Assembly (NCBI GenBank): GCA_020252865.1
Contig: JADCCH010000096.1
Coordinates: forward strand, 1-18,452
Direction of reading: 5' to 3'
Source: Methylobacterium sp.
Lineage (GTDB): Bacteria > Pseudomonadota > Alphaproteobacteria > Rhizobiales > Beijerinckiaceae
Length of the DNA: 18,452 bases
Made by a program: the position numbers and the translations under genes. Below, piece after piece: positions 1-9,820 of the stretch (positions are counted from its first letter, which is position 1; each line of letters begins with the position of its first letter). The notes beneath the pieces are model-generated. The model ran no database searches, had not been told where the DNA came from, and saw nothing but the letters and a program-made list of their open reading frames with translations.

Positions 1-1210
1 AGCGCTCGCGGCGGGCCATTCCGATCTCGTGATCGTCAATACCTGCGCCGTTACAGCAGAGGCCGTGCGGCAGGCGCGCCAGACCATCCGTCGCCTCGCC
101 CGCGAAAATCCGGCACGGCGGATCATCGTCACGGGCTGCGCCGCCCAGACCGAGCCCGAGACCTTCGCCGGCATGGCCGAGGTCAGCCAGGTCATCGGCA
201 ACGATGTCAAGCTGAAGCCGGAGACGTGGAAAGAGGCGGTCAGCCCTGCCGGCGGCGATTTCGGCCTCGGCGAGACCGAGCGAATAATCGTTAATGATAT
301 CATGAGCCTGCGCGAAACGGCAAGCCACCTGATCGACGGGCTCGAGGGACGCACACGCGCCTTCGTGCAGGTGCAGAATGGCTGCGACCATCGCTGCACC
401 TTCTGCATCATCCCCTATGGCCGCGGGAATTCCCGCTCCGTGCCGATGGGCGAGGTCGTCGCACAGATCGAGCGGCTGGTGGATGCCGGCTACCCGGAGA
501 TCGTGCTGACGGGGGTGGATCTGACCTCCTACGGGCCGGATCTGCCGGGCCAGCCGAAGCTCGGGAGGCTGGTCGCGAGCATTCTGAGGAATGTGCCGAA
601 GCTCGCCCGCATCCGGCTCTCCTCGCTCGATTGCATCGAGGCCGATCCGTTGCTCATGGAGCTGCTGAAGGGCGAGACACGTCTCCTGCCGCATATGCAT
701 CTCTCGCTGCAGGCCGGGGACGATCTCACCTTGAAGCGCATGAAGCGTCGCCATGGCCGGGCCGATGCCATCCGTTTCTGCGCCGAACTGCGCGAGGCGC
801 GGCCGGATTACGCTTTCGGTGCCGATCTCATCGCCGGGTTCCCCACGGAAACCGAGGAGATGTTCAAGAACACCCTGCGCCTGGTGGAGGAATGCGGCCT
901 CGCCTTTCTCCATGTCTTTCCTTATTCGCGCCGCGAGGGAACGCCCGCCGCGCGCATGCCACAGGTGGCAAGGCCGATCATCAGGGAGCGCGCTGCGCGC
1001 CTGCGCGAGGCCGGTGAGGTTGCCCTCCAGCGCCATCTCGCGCGCCATGCGGGGCGAACGGCACGCATTCTCGTGGAGCGTGAAAACGTCGCGCGGCTCG
1101 ACGACTTCACACCCATCCGGCTCGCATTCCCCGCATCGCCGGGAACGCTTCAGACGGCGAAGGTGACGGGCATCGCCGGTTCGATGCTGACGGGAGAGAT
1201 TTTCGCATGA
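1..1210 (+). CDS. mtaB: tRNA t6A37 methylthiotransferase MtaB (5' truncated)
   Basis: This radical-SAM enzyme adds a methylthio group to N6-threonylcarbamoyladenosine at position 37 of tRNAs. The frame is open from base 2, so the true start and the first part of the UPF0004 domain lie outside the window. What remains of that domain shows NTCAVTAEAVRQAR and VTGCAAQ, which hold two of its iron-sulphur cysteines. The radical-SAM cluster motif CDHRCTFC follows at 383-406, and then GVDLTSYG, SSLDCIE, LSLQAGDD and DLIAGFPTE. The last 60 residues form a divergent TRAM-like RNA-binding tail. I chose MtaB over MiaB because of the NTCAVT and GCDHRCTFCIIPYGRG signatures, which are typical of the TIGR01579 group (family knowledge). 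Its stop overlaps the ftsY start (ATGA, 1207-1210), so the two genes are probably co-transcribed and translationally coupled. Confidence 0.9.
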   Translation, partial: ALAAGHSDLVIVNTCAVTAEAVRQARQTIRRLARENPARRIIVTGCAAQTEPETFAGMAEVSQVIGNDVKLKPETWKEAVSPAGGDFGLGETERIIVNDIMSLRETASHLIDGLEGRTRAFVQVQNGCDHRCTFCIIPYGRGNSRSVPMGEVVAQIERLVDAGYPEIVLTGVDLTSYGPDLPGQPKLGRLVASILRNVPKLARIRLSSLDCIEADPLLMELLKGETRLLPHMHLSLQAGDDLTLKRMKRRHGRADAIRFCAELREARPDYAFGADLIAGFPTETEEMFKNTLRLVEECGLAFLHVFPYSRREGTPAARMPQVARPIIRERAARLREAGEVALQRHLARHAGRTARILVERENVARLDDFTPIRLAFPASPGTLQTAKVTGIAGSMLTGEIFA

Positions 1211-2277
1211 CCGCCCCTCCCGAGCAGAGAAAACCCGGTTTCCTCTCGCGCCTTTTCGGCAGCGGCACGGTGCAGGAGCCGCAGGCGGAAGCCCATGCAT
1301 CGGCCATTCCCGAGCCGGGCGACGCGCCTGAGCCAGTCGAGGCTCCCGCGCCGAAGCTCTCGTGGTGGAGGAGGCTCAGCCAAGGCCTCTCGCGGACGGC
1401 CTCGTCACTGGGCTCGGGCATCACCGCGATCTTCACGACGCGCAAGCTCGACACCGATACCCTGCAGGATCTCGAGGATATCCTCATCCAGGCCGATCTC
1501 GGCGTGGAGGTTGCAGGCCGCATCGTCCAGACCATCGGCAAGGACCGTTTCGACAGGACGATCTCGCCCGGGGAGATCAAGTCCGCGCTCGCGGTCGAGG
1601 TCGAGAAGGTGCTGGCGCCCGTCGCGAAGCCGCTGGTGGTAGAGGTCACGAAGAAGCCCTTCGTGCTGCTGATGGTCGGTGTGAATGGCTCGGGCAAGAC
1701 CACGACCATTGGCAAGCTCGCGGCGAAATTTCGCGCCGAGGGCAAATCCGTGCTCGTCGCGGCGGGGGATACCTTCCGTGCGGCTGCCATCGACCAGCTC
1801 AAGATCTGGGCGGAGCGCACCGGGGCGGGCTTCGTTTCGCGCGAACCGGGTGCCGATGCCTCCGGCCTCGCCTATGACGCGATCGAGCAGGCCCGCGCCG
1901 AAGGCCGCGACGTGCTGCTGATCGACACCGCCGGACGCCTCCAGAACAAGCAGGGGCTGATGGATGAACTCGCGAAGATCGTGCGCGTCATCAGGAAGCT
2001 CGACCCGGAGGCTCCGCATGCGACGCTTCTCGTGCTTGATGCCACCGTGGGCCAGAACGCGGTCAGCCAGGTCGAGATCTTCAGCCAGGTCGCCGGCGTC
2101 ACCGGCCTCGTGATGACCAAGCTCGACGGCACGGCGCGGGGGGGCATTCTCGTGGCGCTTGCGGCGAAATTCGGCCTGCCGGTGCATTTCATCGGCGTCG
2201 GTGAGGGGGTCGAGGACCTCGAACCCTTCGCCGCGAAGGATTTCGCCCGCGCCATCGCGGGGCTGGAGGAGGCGTAG
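1207..2277 (+). CDS. ftsY: Signal recognition particle receptor FtsY
   Basis: FtsY is the SRP receptor GTPase that docks SRP-ribosome-nascent-chain complexes at the inner membrane and SecYEG. The protein has 356 residues. About 75 N-terminal residues are rich in Pro, Ala and Glu (a short A domain, as is usual in alphaproteobacteria). The helical N domain contains LSRTASSLGSG and TLQDLEDILIQADLG. The GTPase G domain has the P-loop GVNGSGKTTT at 158-167, DTFRAAAIDQLK, DTAGRLQNK at 240-248 and TKLDGTARGG at 304-313. The ATG overlaps the mtaB stop. A palindromic repeat (2293-2337) lies 15 bases after the stop and ends in a short T run, so it may end transcription. The usual downstream neighbour, yciB, is displaced by a minus-strand FAH gene. 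Confidence 0.97.
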   Translation: MTAPPEQRKPGFLSRLFGSGTVQEPQAEAHASAIPEPGDAPEPVEAPAPKLSWWRRLSQGLSRTASSLGSGITAIFTTRKLDTDTLQDLEDILIQADLGVEVAGRIVQTIGKDRFDRTISPGEIKSALAVEVEKVLAPVAKPLVVEVTKKPFVLLMVGVNGSGKTTTIGKLAAKFRAEGKSVLVAAGDTFRAAAIDQLKIWAERTGAGFVSREPGADASGLAYDAIEQARAEGRDVLLIDTAGRLQNKQGLMDELAKIVRVIRKLDPEAPHATLLVLDATVGQNAVSQVEIFSQVAGVTGLVMTKLDGTARGGILVALAAKFGLPVHFIGVGEGVEDLEPFAAKDFARAIAGLEEA

Positions 2278-2292
2278 AACATTGTGATCTGA

Positions 2293-2337
2293 CGCATTTT
2301 CTTCATGCGAAACGGGAGCCACTCCGCTTGAAAATGC
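2293..2337 (-). repeat. Dispersed palindromic repeat, copy 1 (minus orientation)
   Basis: A 45-bp element bounded by inverted arms, GCATTTTC at 2294-2301 and GAAAATGC at 2330-2337. Reverse-complemented, it aligns without gaps to copy 2 (3134-3178) at 36 of 45 positions by my count. An inner GGAG-CCA-CTCC hairpin is visible. It sits between the convergent ends of ftsY and the FAH gene and is followed by TTTT, so it could act as a transcription terminator. No target-site duplication is apparent. Confidence 0.8.
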
Positions 2338-2340
2338 TTT

Positions 2341-3045
2341 TCAGACCACCTTCAGCCGGATGGACTCGAGGCCTTCCACCGCGCCCAACATCACCTGACC
2401 ACGCGTCACGGCGCTCACGCCTTCGGGCGTACCGGTGAAGATGAGATCGCCAGCCTTGAGCTCGAAGAATTGCGAGAGAATCGCGATCTGCTCGGGAATC
2501 GACCAGATCATCGCGGCAAGCGTGGCATCCTGCTTCGTCGCGCCATCGATCGAGAGCGCGATACGCCCCTTGAGCGAGAAACCCGTCGCGCCCGCGCGGG
2601 TGATCGGCCCGACCGGGCCGGAGGCATCGGCGCTCTTGCCGATCTCCCACGGGCGTCCGAGCTTCTTCGCCTCGCCCTGCAGGTCGCGGCGGGTCATATC
2701 GAGGCCCACGGCATAACCGAAGACATGCTCCATCGCCTTGTCTTCGGGGATGTTCCTGCCGCCCTTGCCAAGCGCCACCACCAGCTCCACCTCATGATGG
2801 TAATCCGACGTGCCCGGCGGATAGGGAAGCGGGGTTTCCACGCCCGCCTCGACCGGAAAGATCGCTTCCGCCATCTTCAGGAAGAAGAAGGGCGGCTCAC
2901 GATCCGGATCGAAGCCCATCTCGCGGGCATGGGCAGCATAATTGCGCCCGATGCAGAAGCCGCGGCGCACGGGAAAGCGCTCCATCTCCCCCATGATGGC
3001 GAGGCTCACGCGCGGCTCGAGAACGGGAACGGGCATGGAGGACAT
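2341..3045 (-). CDS. Fumarylacetoacetate hydrolase-family protein, fumarylpyruvate hydrolase-like
   Basis: The protein has 234 residues and belongs to the FAH superfamily, metal-dependent enzymes that cleave or isomerise beta-diketo acids. It carries GRNYAAHAREMG near residue 33, the REPPFFFLK block near 49, and the metal ligands in HHEVELVV (E85 and E87) and GLDMTRRD (D116). PWEIGKSAD and FTGTPEGV follow. The GLDMTRRDLQGEAKKLGRPW stretch is typical of the fumarylpyruvate hydrolases of the gentisate pathway (from memory), but no gentisate genes are nearby, so the substrate is open. The start at 3045 is chosen for GGAAGG six bases upstream; a longer open frame to 3822 is antisense to yciB. The gene is flanked by inverted copies of a 45-bp repeat and interrupts the usual ftsY-yciB order. 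Confidence 0.85.
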   Translation of the reverse strand: MSSMPVPVLEPRVSLAIMGEMERFPVRRGFCIGRNYAAHAREMGFDPDREPPFFFLKMAEAIFPVEAGVETPLPYPPGTSDYHHEVELVVALGKGGRNIPEDKAMEHVFGYAVGLDMTRRDLQGEAKKLGRPWEIGKSADASGPVGPITRAGATGFSLKGRIALSIDGATKQDATLAAMIWSIPEQIAILSQFFELKAGDLIFTGTPEGVSAVTRGQVMLGAVEGLESIRLKVV

Positions 3046-3109
3046 GGAAAACCTTCCGGGATGGCCTGGACCTTTGCGGCTTGCCACTGGAGGTGTAATG
3101 GCAGGGATG

Positions 3110-3128
3110 CTTGGGGTCCAGCCCCGAG
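3110..3128 (+). other. Hairpin in the FAH/yciB divergent region
   Basis: CTTGGGG at 3110-3116 pairs with CCCCGAG at 3122-3128 (seven pairs, one G-U, five-base loop). It lies between the divergent FAH and yciB starts, immediately before repeat copy 2. It may be part of a structured yciB leader. I could not place a convincing promoter in the 144-bp gap. Confidence 0.35.
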
Positions 3129-3133
3129 CAATC

Positions 3134-3178
3134 GCATTTTCAAGCGAAGCGGGGTCCGGTTCGCGGGAAGAAAAAGCG
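3134..3178 (+). repeat. Dispersed palindromic repeat, copy 2 (plus orientation)
   Basis: A 45-bp element starting GCATTTTCAAGCGAAGC and ending GAAGAAAAAGCG. The outer arms match except for one changed base in the right arm. It is the inverted partner of copy 1 across the FAH gene and shares its first 17 bases exactly with copy 3 (18254-18320). It ends 11 bases before the yciB start, so it would lie in that gene's leader if transcription begins upstream. Confidence 0.8.
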
Positions 3179-3189
3179 ACCGAAGAACG

Positions 3190-3846
3190 ATGACGGATCG
3201 AATGATGACCGAGCGAAACGCCACGCAGCGTGCCGAGAACGGCCTCACCAAGCTGCTGCTCGAAATGGGGCCGCTTGTGCTCTTCTTCGCGGCCAACTCG
3301 AAGCCGGACTGGTTCAAGCCTGTGATCGGCGCCCTCTTCGGGCAGGGCATCGTGAGCGGCGACAAGGCACCGATCCTCATCGCCACCGCCGTCTTCATGG
3401 TGGGGATGCTGGCATCGCTGATCGCCACCTGGCTGCTTTATCGCCGCCTGCCGATCATGCCGCTGGTTTCCGGTGCCGTGGTTCTGGTCTTCGGCGGGCT
3501 GACGCTGGCGCTTCACGACGATCTCTTCATCAAGCTGAAGCCGACCATCGTGAATTCGCTGTTCGGCATGGTTCTGCTCGGCGGCCTCGCCTTTGGCAAG
3601 CCCTTGCTGCCTTACGTGCTCGACAGCGTGTTCCAGCTCGATGACGAGGGCTGGAAGAAGCTCACCCTCCGCTGGGGCGTGTTCTTCTTCGTGCTCGCGG
3701 CCATCAATGAAGTGGTGTGGCGCACGCAGACCACCGATTTCTGGGTGGCCTTCAAGGTGTGGGGCGTGATGCCGCTGACCATGGGCTTCGCGCTGGCGCA
3801 GACGCCGATGATGATGCGCCACGGCTTCAATCCCGAGGGGAAGTGA
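3190..3846 (+). CDS. yciB: YciB/IspZ family inner-membrane septation protein A
   Basis: A small polytopic inner-membrane protein. The family is linked to cell-envelope synthesis and septation in Enterobacteria and Shigella, and its biochemical role is unsettled. The 218 residues show the family marks: LLLEMGPLVLFF near 23-33, the block HDDLFIKLKPTIVNSLFG near 109-126, and RWGVFFFVLAAINEVVWR near 161-178. There are about five or six hydrophobic segments. The first ATG (3190) is used, with a weak GAAGAA upstream; in-frame ATGs at 3202 and 3205 are alternatives. The last 20 bases overlap the 3' end of ccmG on the other strand. In related genomes this gene usually follows ftsY directly; here the FAH gene and two repeats intervene. 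Confidence 0.92.
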   Translation: MTDRMMTERNATQRAENGLTKLLLEMGPLVLFFAANSKPDWFKPVIGALFGQGIVSGDKAPILIATAVFMVGMLASLIATWLLYRRLPIMPLVSGAVVLVFGGLTLALHDDLFIKLKPTIVNSLFGMVLLGGLAFGKPLLPYVLDSVFQLDDEGWKKLTLRWGVFFFVLAAINEVVWRTQTTDFWVAFKVWGVMPLTMGFALAQTPMMMRHGFNPEGK

Positions 3847-4423
3847 TCAGCCCCCCCGCGGCCTTGATCGCCGGTTCCAGCCGGTCGCGGATGATCTCGG
3901 GCGTCAGCGGCCCGACATGCTTGAAGACGATGATGCCCCGGCCATCGACGAGGAAAGTCTCCGGCACGCCATAGACCCCCCATTCGATGGCGTTGCGGCC
4001 ATCAGGATCGGCACCCACGCGGGCATAGGGATTGCCGAGCCGCCCGAGGAAACGCCGGGCATTCTCCGGCTTGTCCTTGTAATTCAATCCGATCATCCCG
4101 ATGCGCCCGGCCTTGGCGAGCTCCATCAGGAACGGATGCTCCTGATGGCAGGGCGCGCACCAGCTTGCGAAGACATTGACCAGCACGGGCTTGCCCGTGG
4201 CGAGATCGGCCGGGCCGAAGCCGGGCATGGGCTTGCCCTCATGCATCAGGCCTTCCACGGGCTGAAGGGTCAGCGCCGGCGCGGGCTGGCCGATCAGCGC
4301 GGAGGGCAGCTTCGACGGATCGCCCGCGAAGAGCCGGAACAGGAACAACACCACCAGACCCGCGAAGACCACGAGCGGCAGGAACCAGACCCAGCGGCGG
4401 GCGGGACGCGCGGCATCGCTCAT
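3827..4423 (-). CDS. ccmG: Cytochrome c maturation thiol:disulfide oxidoreductase CcmG/DsbE
   Basis: CcmG is a membrane-anchored periplasmic thioredoxin that keeps the CxxCH haem-binding cysteines of apocytochrome c reduced, with electrons from CcdA or DsbD. The 198 residues begin with a positively charged tail and one anchor helix (about 11-32), followed by the thioredoxin fold. The active site WCAPC lies at 88-92 and the cis-proline motif YGVPETF at 151-157. GADPDGRNAIEWGVYG is typical of DsbE. The ATG overlaps the ccmD stop (ATGA, 4420-4423), so it is the last gene of the ccmABCDG operon. Its 3' end runs 20 bases into yciB on the other strand. Confidence 0.95.
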   Translation of the reverse strand: MSDAARPARRWVWFLPLVVFAGLVVLFLFRLFAGDPSKLPSALIGQPAPALTLQPVEGLMHEGKPMPGFGPADLATGKPVLVNVFASWCAPCHQEHPFLMELAKAGRIGMIGLNYKDKPENARRFLGRLGNPYARVGADPDGRNAIEWGVYGVPETFLVDGRGIIVFKHVGPLTPEIIRDRLEPAIKAAGGLITSPRD

Positions 4424-4578
4424 CGCCTGGCCTTCTCGCTCTCGCGCAAGCCCTCGGCCCGGGCAAGGCGCGTCCTGGCACCGCGATATCGGAGGACCGC
4501 ACCACCGATCATCGCGCCCAGCACGAGGATCGCCGCCGCGTAGGAGCCCGCGATGAAACCGAAATACTGCCCCGACAT
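4420..4578 (-). CDS. ccmD: Haem exporter protein CcmD
   Basis: A 52-residue single-span protein of the CcmABCD complex, which releases haem-loaded CcmE. It has a short periplasmic start (MSGQYFGFIAGSY), a membrane helix at about 13-30, and a basic cytoplasmic tail. The FIAGSYAAA stretch and the tail, rich in Arg, Glu and Lys, are typical of CcmD. The start overlaps the ccmC stop and the stop overlaps the ccmG start, both as ATGA, so translation is tightly coupled. Identification rests on size, topology and position as much as on sequence. Confidence 0.9.
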   Translation of the reverse strand: MSGQYFGFIAGSYAAAILVLGAMIGGAVLRYRGARTRLARAEGLRESEKARR

Positions 4579-5324
4579 CAATCCGCCTCGGCCGCGAGAA
4601 GTTCGAGCCGCTCCGCCCGGCGGTTCATCACTTCCGCGCGCATGAAGAGCATCAGCAGCGTGATGTAGAGCAGCAGGAAAGCGATCCCCATGATGAAAAG
4701 CGGGCCGAGCATGGAGCCGTGGATCGTCGGGCCATCCAGGCGGAACACCGAGGCCGGCTGGTGCAGCGTGGACCACCAATCGACCGAGAACTTGATGATC
4801 GGCAGGTTCACTGCGCCCACCAGAGTCAGGATCGCCACAGCGCGCGCCGCGCGATTGGGCTCCTCGATCGCCTGCTGGAGCGCGATGACGCCAATATAGA
4901 TCAGGAACATCACCAGCACGGAGGTCATCCGCGCATCCCATTCCCACCAGGTTCCCCACATCGGCTTGCCCCAGAGCGAGCCCGTGACGAGGCACAGCAA
5001 CGTGAAGCCCGCGCCGAGCGGGGCAGCGCATTTCAGCGCAACATCCGCCATCGGGTGACGCCAGATCAGCGTGCCCAGCGCGGAAAGGCTCATCCCGGCA
5101 TAGACGAACATCGCCATCCAGGCCGAAGGCACATGGATGAACATGATGCGGATCGTCTCACCCTGCTGGTAATCCGGGGGGGCCACGAAGAACGCGCCAT
5201 AAAGCCCCCAGACGAACAGCAATGTGGTCAGCACCGCGAAGGGGCCGATCAGCCGGTCCGCGAGCCGGTTGAACACGGCCGGATTGGCAAGGCGCAGCAA
5301 GGAACCGGAGGTCTGGTCGGTCAT
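4578..5324 (-). CDS. ccmC: Haem transporter/lyase subunit CcmC
   Basis: CcmC is a six-helix inner-membrane protein that presents haem to the chaperone CcmE in System I cytochrome c maturation. The 248 residues contain the hallmark tryptophan-rich periplasmic loop WGTWWEWDARMTS (about 121-133). Conserved-type histidines flank it, in FIHVPSAWMA before and in STLHQPAS after. The start is supported by AAGGA four bases upstream of the ATG. It follows ccmB after 53 bases, the only real gap in the operon, and overlaps ccmD by ATGA. Confidence 0.96.
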   Translation of the reverse strand: MTDQTSGSLLRLANPAVFNRLADRLIGPFAVLTTLLFVWGLYGAFFVAPPDYQQGETIRIMFIHVPSAWMAMFVYAGMSLSALGTLIWRHPMADVALKCAAPLGAGFTLLCLVTGSLWGKPMWGTWWEWDARMTSVLVMFLIYIGVIALQQAIEEPNRAARAVAILTLVGAVNLPIIKFSVDWWSTLHQPASVFRLDGPTIHGSMLGPLFIMGIAFLLLYITLLMLFMRAEVMNRRAERLELLAAEAD

Positions 5325-5377
5325 GTTTTCCTTCTTCGCCCTCCCTTAACGGCCGGCGCGTTTCCGCGCAATTCGCG

Positions 5378-6043
5378 TCACCCCCGCGCTTGACGAAGTG
5401 CAAGGGCCGCTGCAAGGGGCGAAATGGCCAGCGCGAAGAGTGTGGTGCCGCATAAAACCGTCAAGGGCATGGCGAAATCGCGACCCTCTGCCGCAGCCTT
5501 CGCCACCGCCACACCGAAGATCAGCGTGGGGATCGCGGTCGGCACCACCAGAAGCGACAGCAGCAATCCGCCGCGATTGAGGCTGACCGTGAGCGCCGCG
5601 CCCACAAGCCCGATGAGCGTGAGCGCGGGCGTTCCCACCAGCAGCGACAATGCGAGCGGCAGCATCGCCTGCGGTTCGATGGCGAGCATCAGGCCCAGAA
5701 CCGGCGCCGCGAGGCTGAGCGGCAGGCCGGTGACCAGCCAATGTGCGAGCGCCTTCGCCAGCACCAGCAGCGTGAGCGACCCGCCGGAAAGCAGGAACTG
5801 GTCGAGCGCGCCATCCTCCTCGTCGGCCTGGAAGAGCCGGTCGAGGCCGAGAAGCGTCGCGAGCAGGGCGGCGATCCAGAGAAGCGCGGGCGCAAGCCGC
5901 GAGACCAGCTTCTGTTCGGCCCCGATCGCAAAGGGCACGATGGCAATGAGCACGAGGAAGAACATCAGCCCGAGGCTCGCCCCGGCACCCGCGCGGCGGG
6001 CGAGGCGCAGGTCGCGCGCAAGGACAGCCGAGACGGCGCTCAT
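5378..6043 (-). CDS. ccmB: Haem exporter permease CcmB
   Basis: CcmB is the membrane permease that works with the ATPase CcmA in the CcmABCD complex releasing holo-CcmE. It has 221 residues with about six membrane segments. The family motif LDRLFQADEEDGALDQ lies near 66-81, followed by KALAHWLVTGLPL. Its ATG overlaps the ccmA stop (ATGA, 6040-6043). Length and motif agree with typical CcmB, and the frame shows no damage. Confidence 0.95.
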   Translation of the reverse strand: MSAVSAVLARDLRLARRAGAGASLGLMFFLVLIAIVPFAIGAEQKLVSRLAPALLWIAALLATLLGLDRLFQADEEDGALDQFLLSGGSLTLLVLAKALAHWLVTGLPLSLAAPVLGLMLAIEPQAMLPLALSLLVGTPALTLIGLVGAALTVSLNRGGLLLSLLVVPTAIPTLIFGVAVAKAAAEGRDFAMPLTVLCGTTLFALAISPLAAALALRQARG

Positions 6044-6669
6044 GCGGCGGCCTCCCGGCGCCCGGCAAGATCGAGCGCCGCGTTGGTGGCGGCGAGCGGC
6101 TGATGCGTGGCGACCAGCGCCGAGCCGCCCGCCCTGGCATGCTCCCCGACGAGGGCGGAGACCGTCGTGACCGCCTCGACATCGAGCGAGGCGAGCGGCT
6201 CATCGAGCAGCCAGACCGGGCGGTCGATCACCAGCAAGCGCGCGAGGGCCACGCGTCGCCGCTGCCCTTCGGAAAGCACGCGTACGGGCAGATCGATGAG
6301 GCGCGCGACACCCAGCTTGCCGAGGGCCTCGGGGATGCGCGCCTCATCGCCGCCGAGAAGACCTGCCAGAAAGGCGAGGTTCTCGCGTGCGGTCAGCGCC
6401 GGGCGCAGCCCTTCTCGATGGCCGAAATAATGGAGGAAGGAGCCCGTTGCCTCCTCGCCCGCGCCTTCGAGCCTCACCATCCCGGCATCGGGCGGCGAAA
6501 AACCCGCGAGCAGGCGAAGGAGGGTCGATTTTCCGCTGCCATTCGGGCCGGTGAGCTGCATCACCTGACCGGGCGCGAGGGTGATGTCGAGCCCACGGAA
6601 CAGGAAACGGGGCCCGCGCCGCACGGCGAGGCCCGATGCAACCAGACGAAGGCTGGGAAAGGCGGTCAA
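6040..6669 (-). CDS. ccmA: Haem exporter ATP-binding protein CcmA (probable TTG start)
   Basis: CcmA is the ABC ATPase that powers release of haem-loaded CcmE. From the TTG at 6669 it has 209 residues, close to the usual 205. Walker A GPNGSGKST lies at 41-49. The family's FLHYFGHREGLRP follows, then the signature LSEGQRRRVALARLL, Walker B VWLLDEPLASLD and the H-loop ATHQ. No ATG or GTG lies in frame between the core domain and the upstream region. The only GTG would remove the first beta strand, so TTG preceded by GGGGGGA (6673-6679) is the best start. The open frame to 8247 is antisense to acnA and is not coding. It is the first gene of the ccmABCDG run. Confidence 0.92.
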   Translation of the reverse strand: MTAFPSLRLVASGLAVRRGPRFLFRGLDITLAPGQVMQLTGPNGSGKSTLLRLLAGFSPPDAGMVRLEGAGEEATGSFLHYFGHREGLRPALTARENLAFLAGLLGGDEARIPEALGKLGVARLIDLPVRVLSEGQRRRVALARLLVIDRPVWLLDEPLASLDVEAVTTVSALVGEHARAGGSALVATHQPLAATNAALDLAGRREAAA

Positions 6670-6972
6670 GAATCCCCCCGGGATGACCCGCGATGTTGAT
6701 ATGCGGCAAAGCAGGCCGGTCTCAATCCATCGTTCGTGTAGCGGTCTTTTTGGAAATGATCTATAGACCGGCCCGGTTGCGCCGCGCGTCCGGTCAAAGA
6801 CGCGGGGTCCGGGCACTCCCGGAGCGGCGCACGCGGCGCCGGAGAACCCGGTCTGCCGCGCTCGGCCCGGTGGTCCAATCCCGCCGGTTCGAGGCTGTAA
6901 CGGCTCCCCCGGCCACCCCGCCTGCATCCGTTCACGGATTTTGACCCTGGATTCTGACCTCAAGGACTCCCG
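6670..6972. other. ccmA/acnA divergent intergenic region
   Basis: These 303 bases contain no convincing gene. They hold a candidate minus-strand promoter for ccm (6696-6725), an inverted pair GCCGGTCT (6715-6722) and AGACCGGC (6765-6772), a perfect six-pair hairpin TCCGGG-CACT-CCCGGA (6808-6823), and a small ATCCG-TTCA-CGGAT hairpin followed by TTT (6926-6942), about 30 bases before acnA. The last two could form a structured acnA leader. I found no good sigma-70 promoter for acnA. Confidence 0.5.
6696..6725 (-). promoter_or_regulatory. Candidate sigma-70 promoter for the ccm operon
   Basis: On the minus strand TTGAGA (6725-6720) is followed after 18 bases by TATCAA (6701-6696), five of six and four of six matches to the TTGACA/TATAAT consensus. 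Initiation would fall about 20 bases before the ccmA TTG. The -35 overlaps the left arm of the GCCGGTCT/AGACCGGC inverted pair. This is an eye-match only. Confidence 0.3.
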
Positions 6973-9669
<2,697 letters not shown>

Positions 9670-9680
9670 GTGCTGCCGTC

Positions 9681-9719
9681 GATCGCAAGAACCGTTCGCA
9701 AGAACCGATCGCAAGAACC
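9681..9719 (+). repeat. Three tandem 13-bp repeats after acnA
   Basis: GATCGCAAGAACC, GTTCGCAAGAACC, GATCGCAAGAACC: three adjacent units of exactly 13 bases, units 1 and 3 identical and unit 2 differing by one base. They fill most of the space between the acnA stop (9669) and the terminator stem (9720). Confidence 0.85.
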
Positions 9720-9750
9720 AGCCGCCGGGACCCTCTCCGGCGGCTTTCTT
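9720..9750 (+). terminator. Intrinsic terminator of acnA
   Basis: AGCCGCCGG (9720-9728) pairs with CCGGCGGCT (9737-9745) around an eight-base loop and is followed by TTCTT. A strong GC stem with a pyrimidine-rich tail, placed directly after acnA. Confidence 0.8.
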
Positions 9751-9759
9751 GCAAGAAAG
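9744..9759. repeat. 16-bp perfect palindrome in the terminator tail
   Basis: CTTTCTTGCAAGAAAG is a perfect 16-bp palindrome that begins in the last bases of the terminator stem. It reuses the GCAAGAA core found in the tandem repeats just upstream. Confidence 0.7.
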
Positions 9760-9820
9760 CACCAAAAATACACCGGCTTGTGATTCGCATATGCCGTTTA
9801 GACCTGCTTTAGGTTTTTCG

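Noticed and set aside
2303..3178. FAH gene plus inverted repeats as an insertion sequence
   Set aside because: No transposase and no target-site duplication; the encoded protein is a metabolic enzyme. Kept only as a possible cassette in the findings.
9681..9719. Three short repeats as a possible CRISPR array
   Set aside because: The units are 13 bases and directly adjacent, with no spacers and no cas genes.
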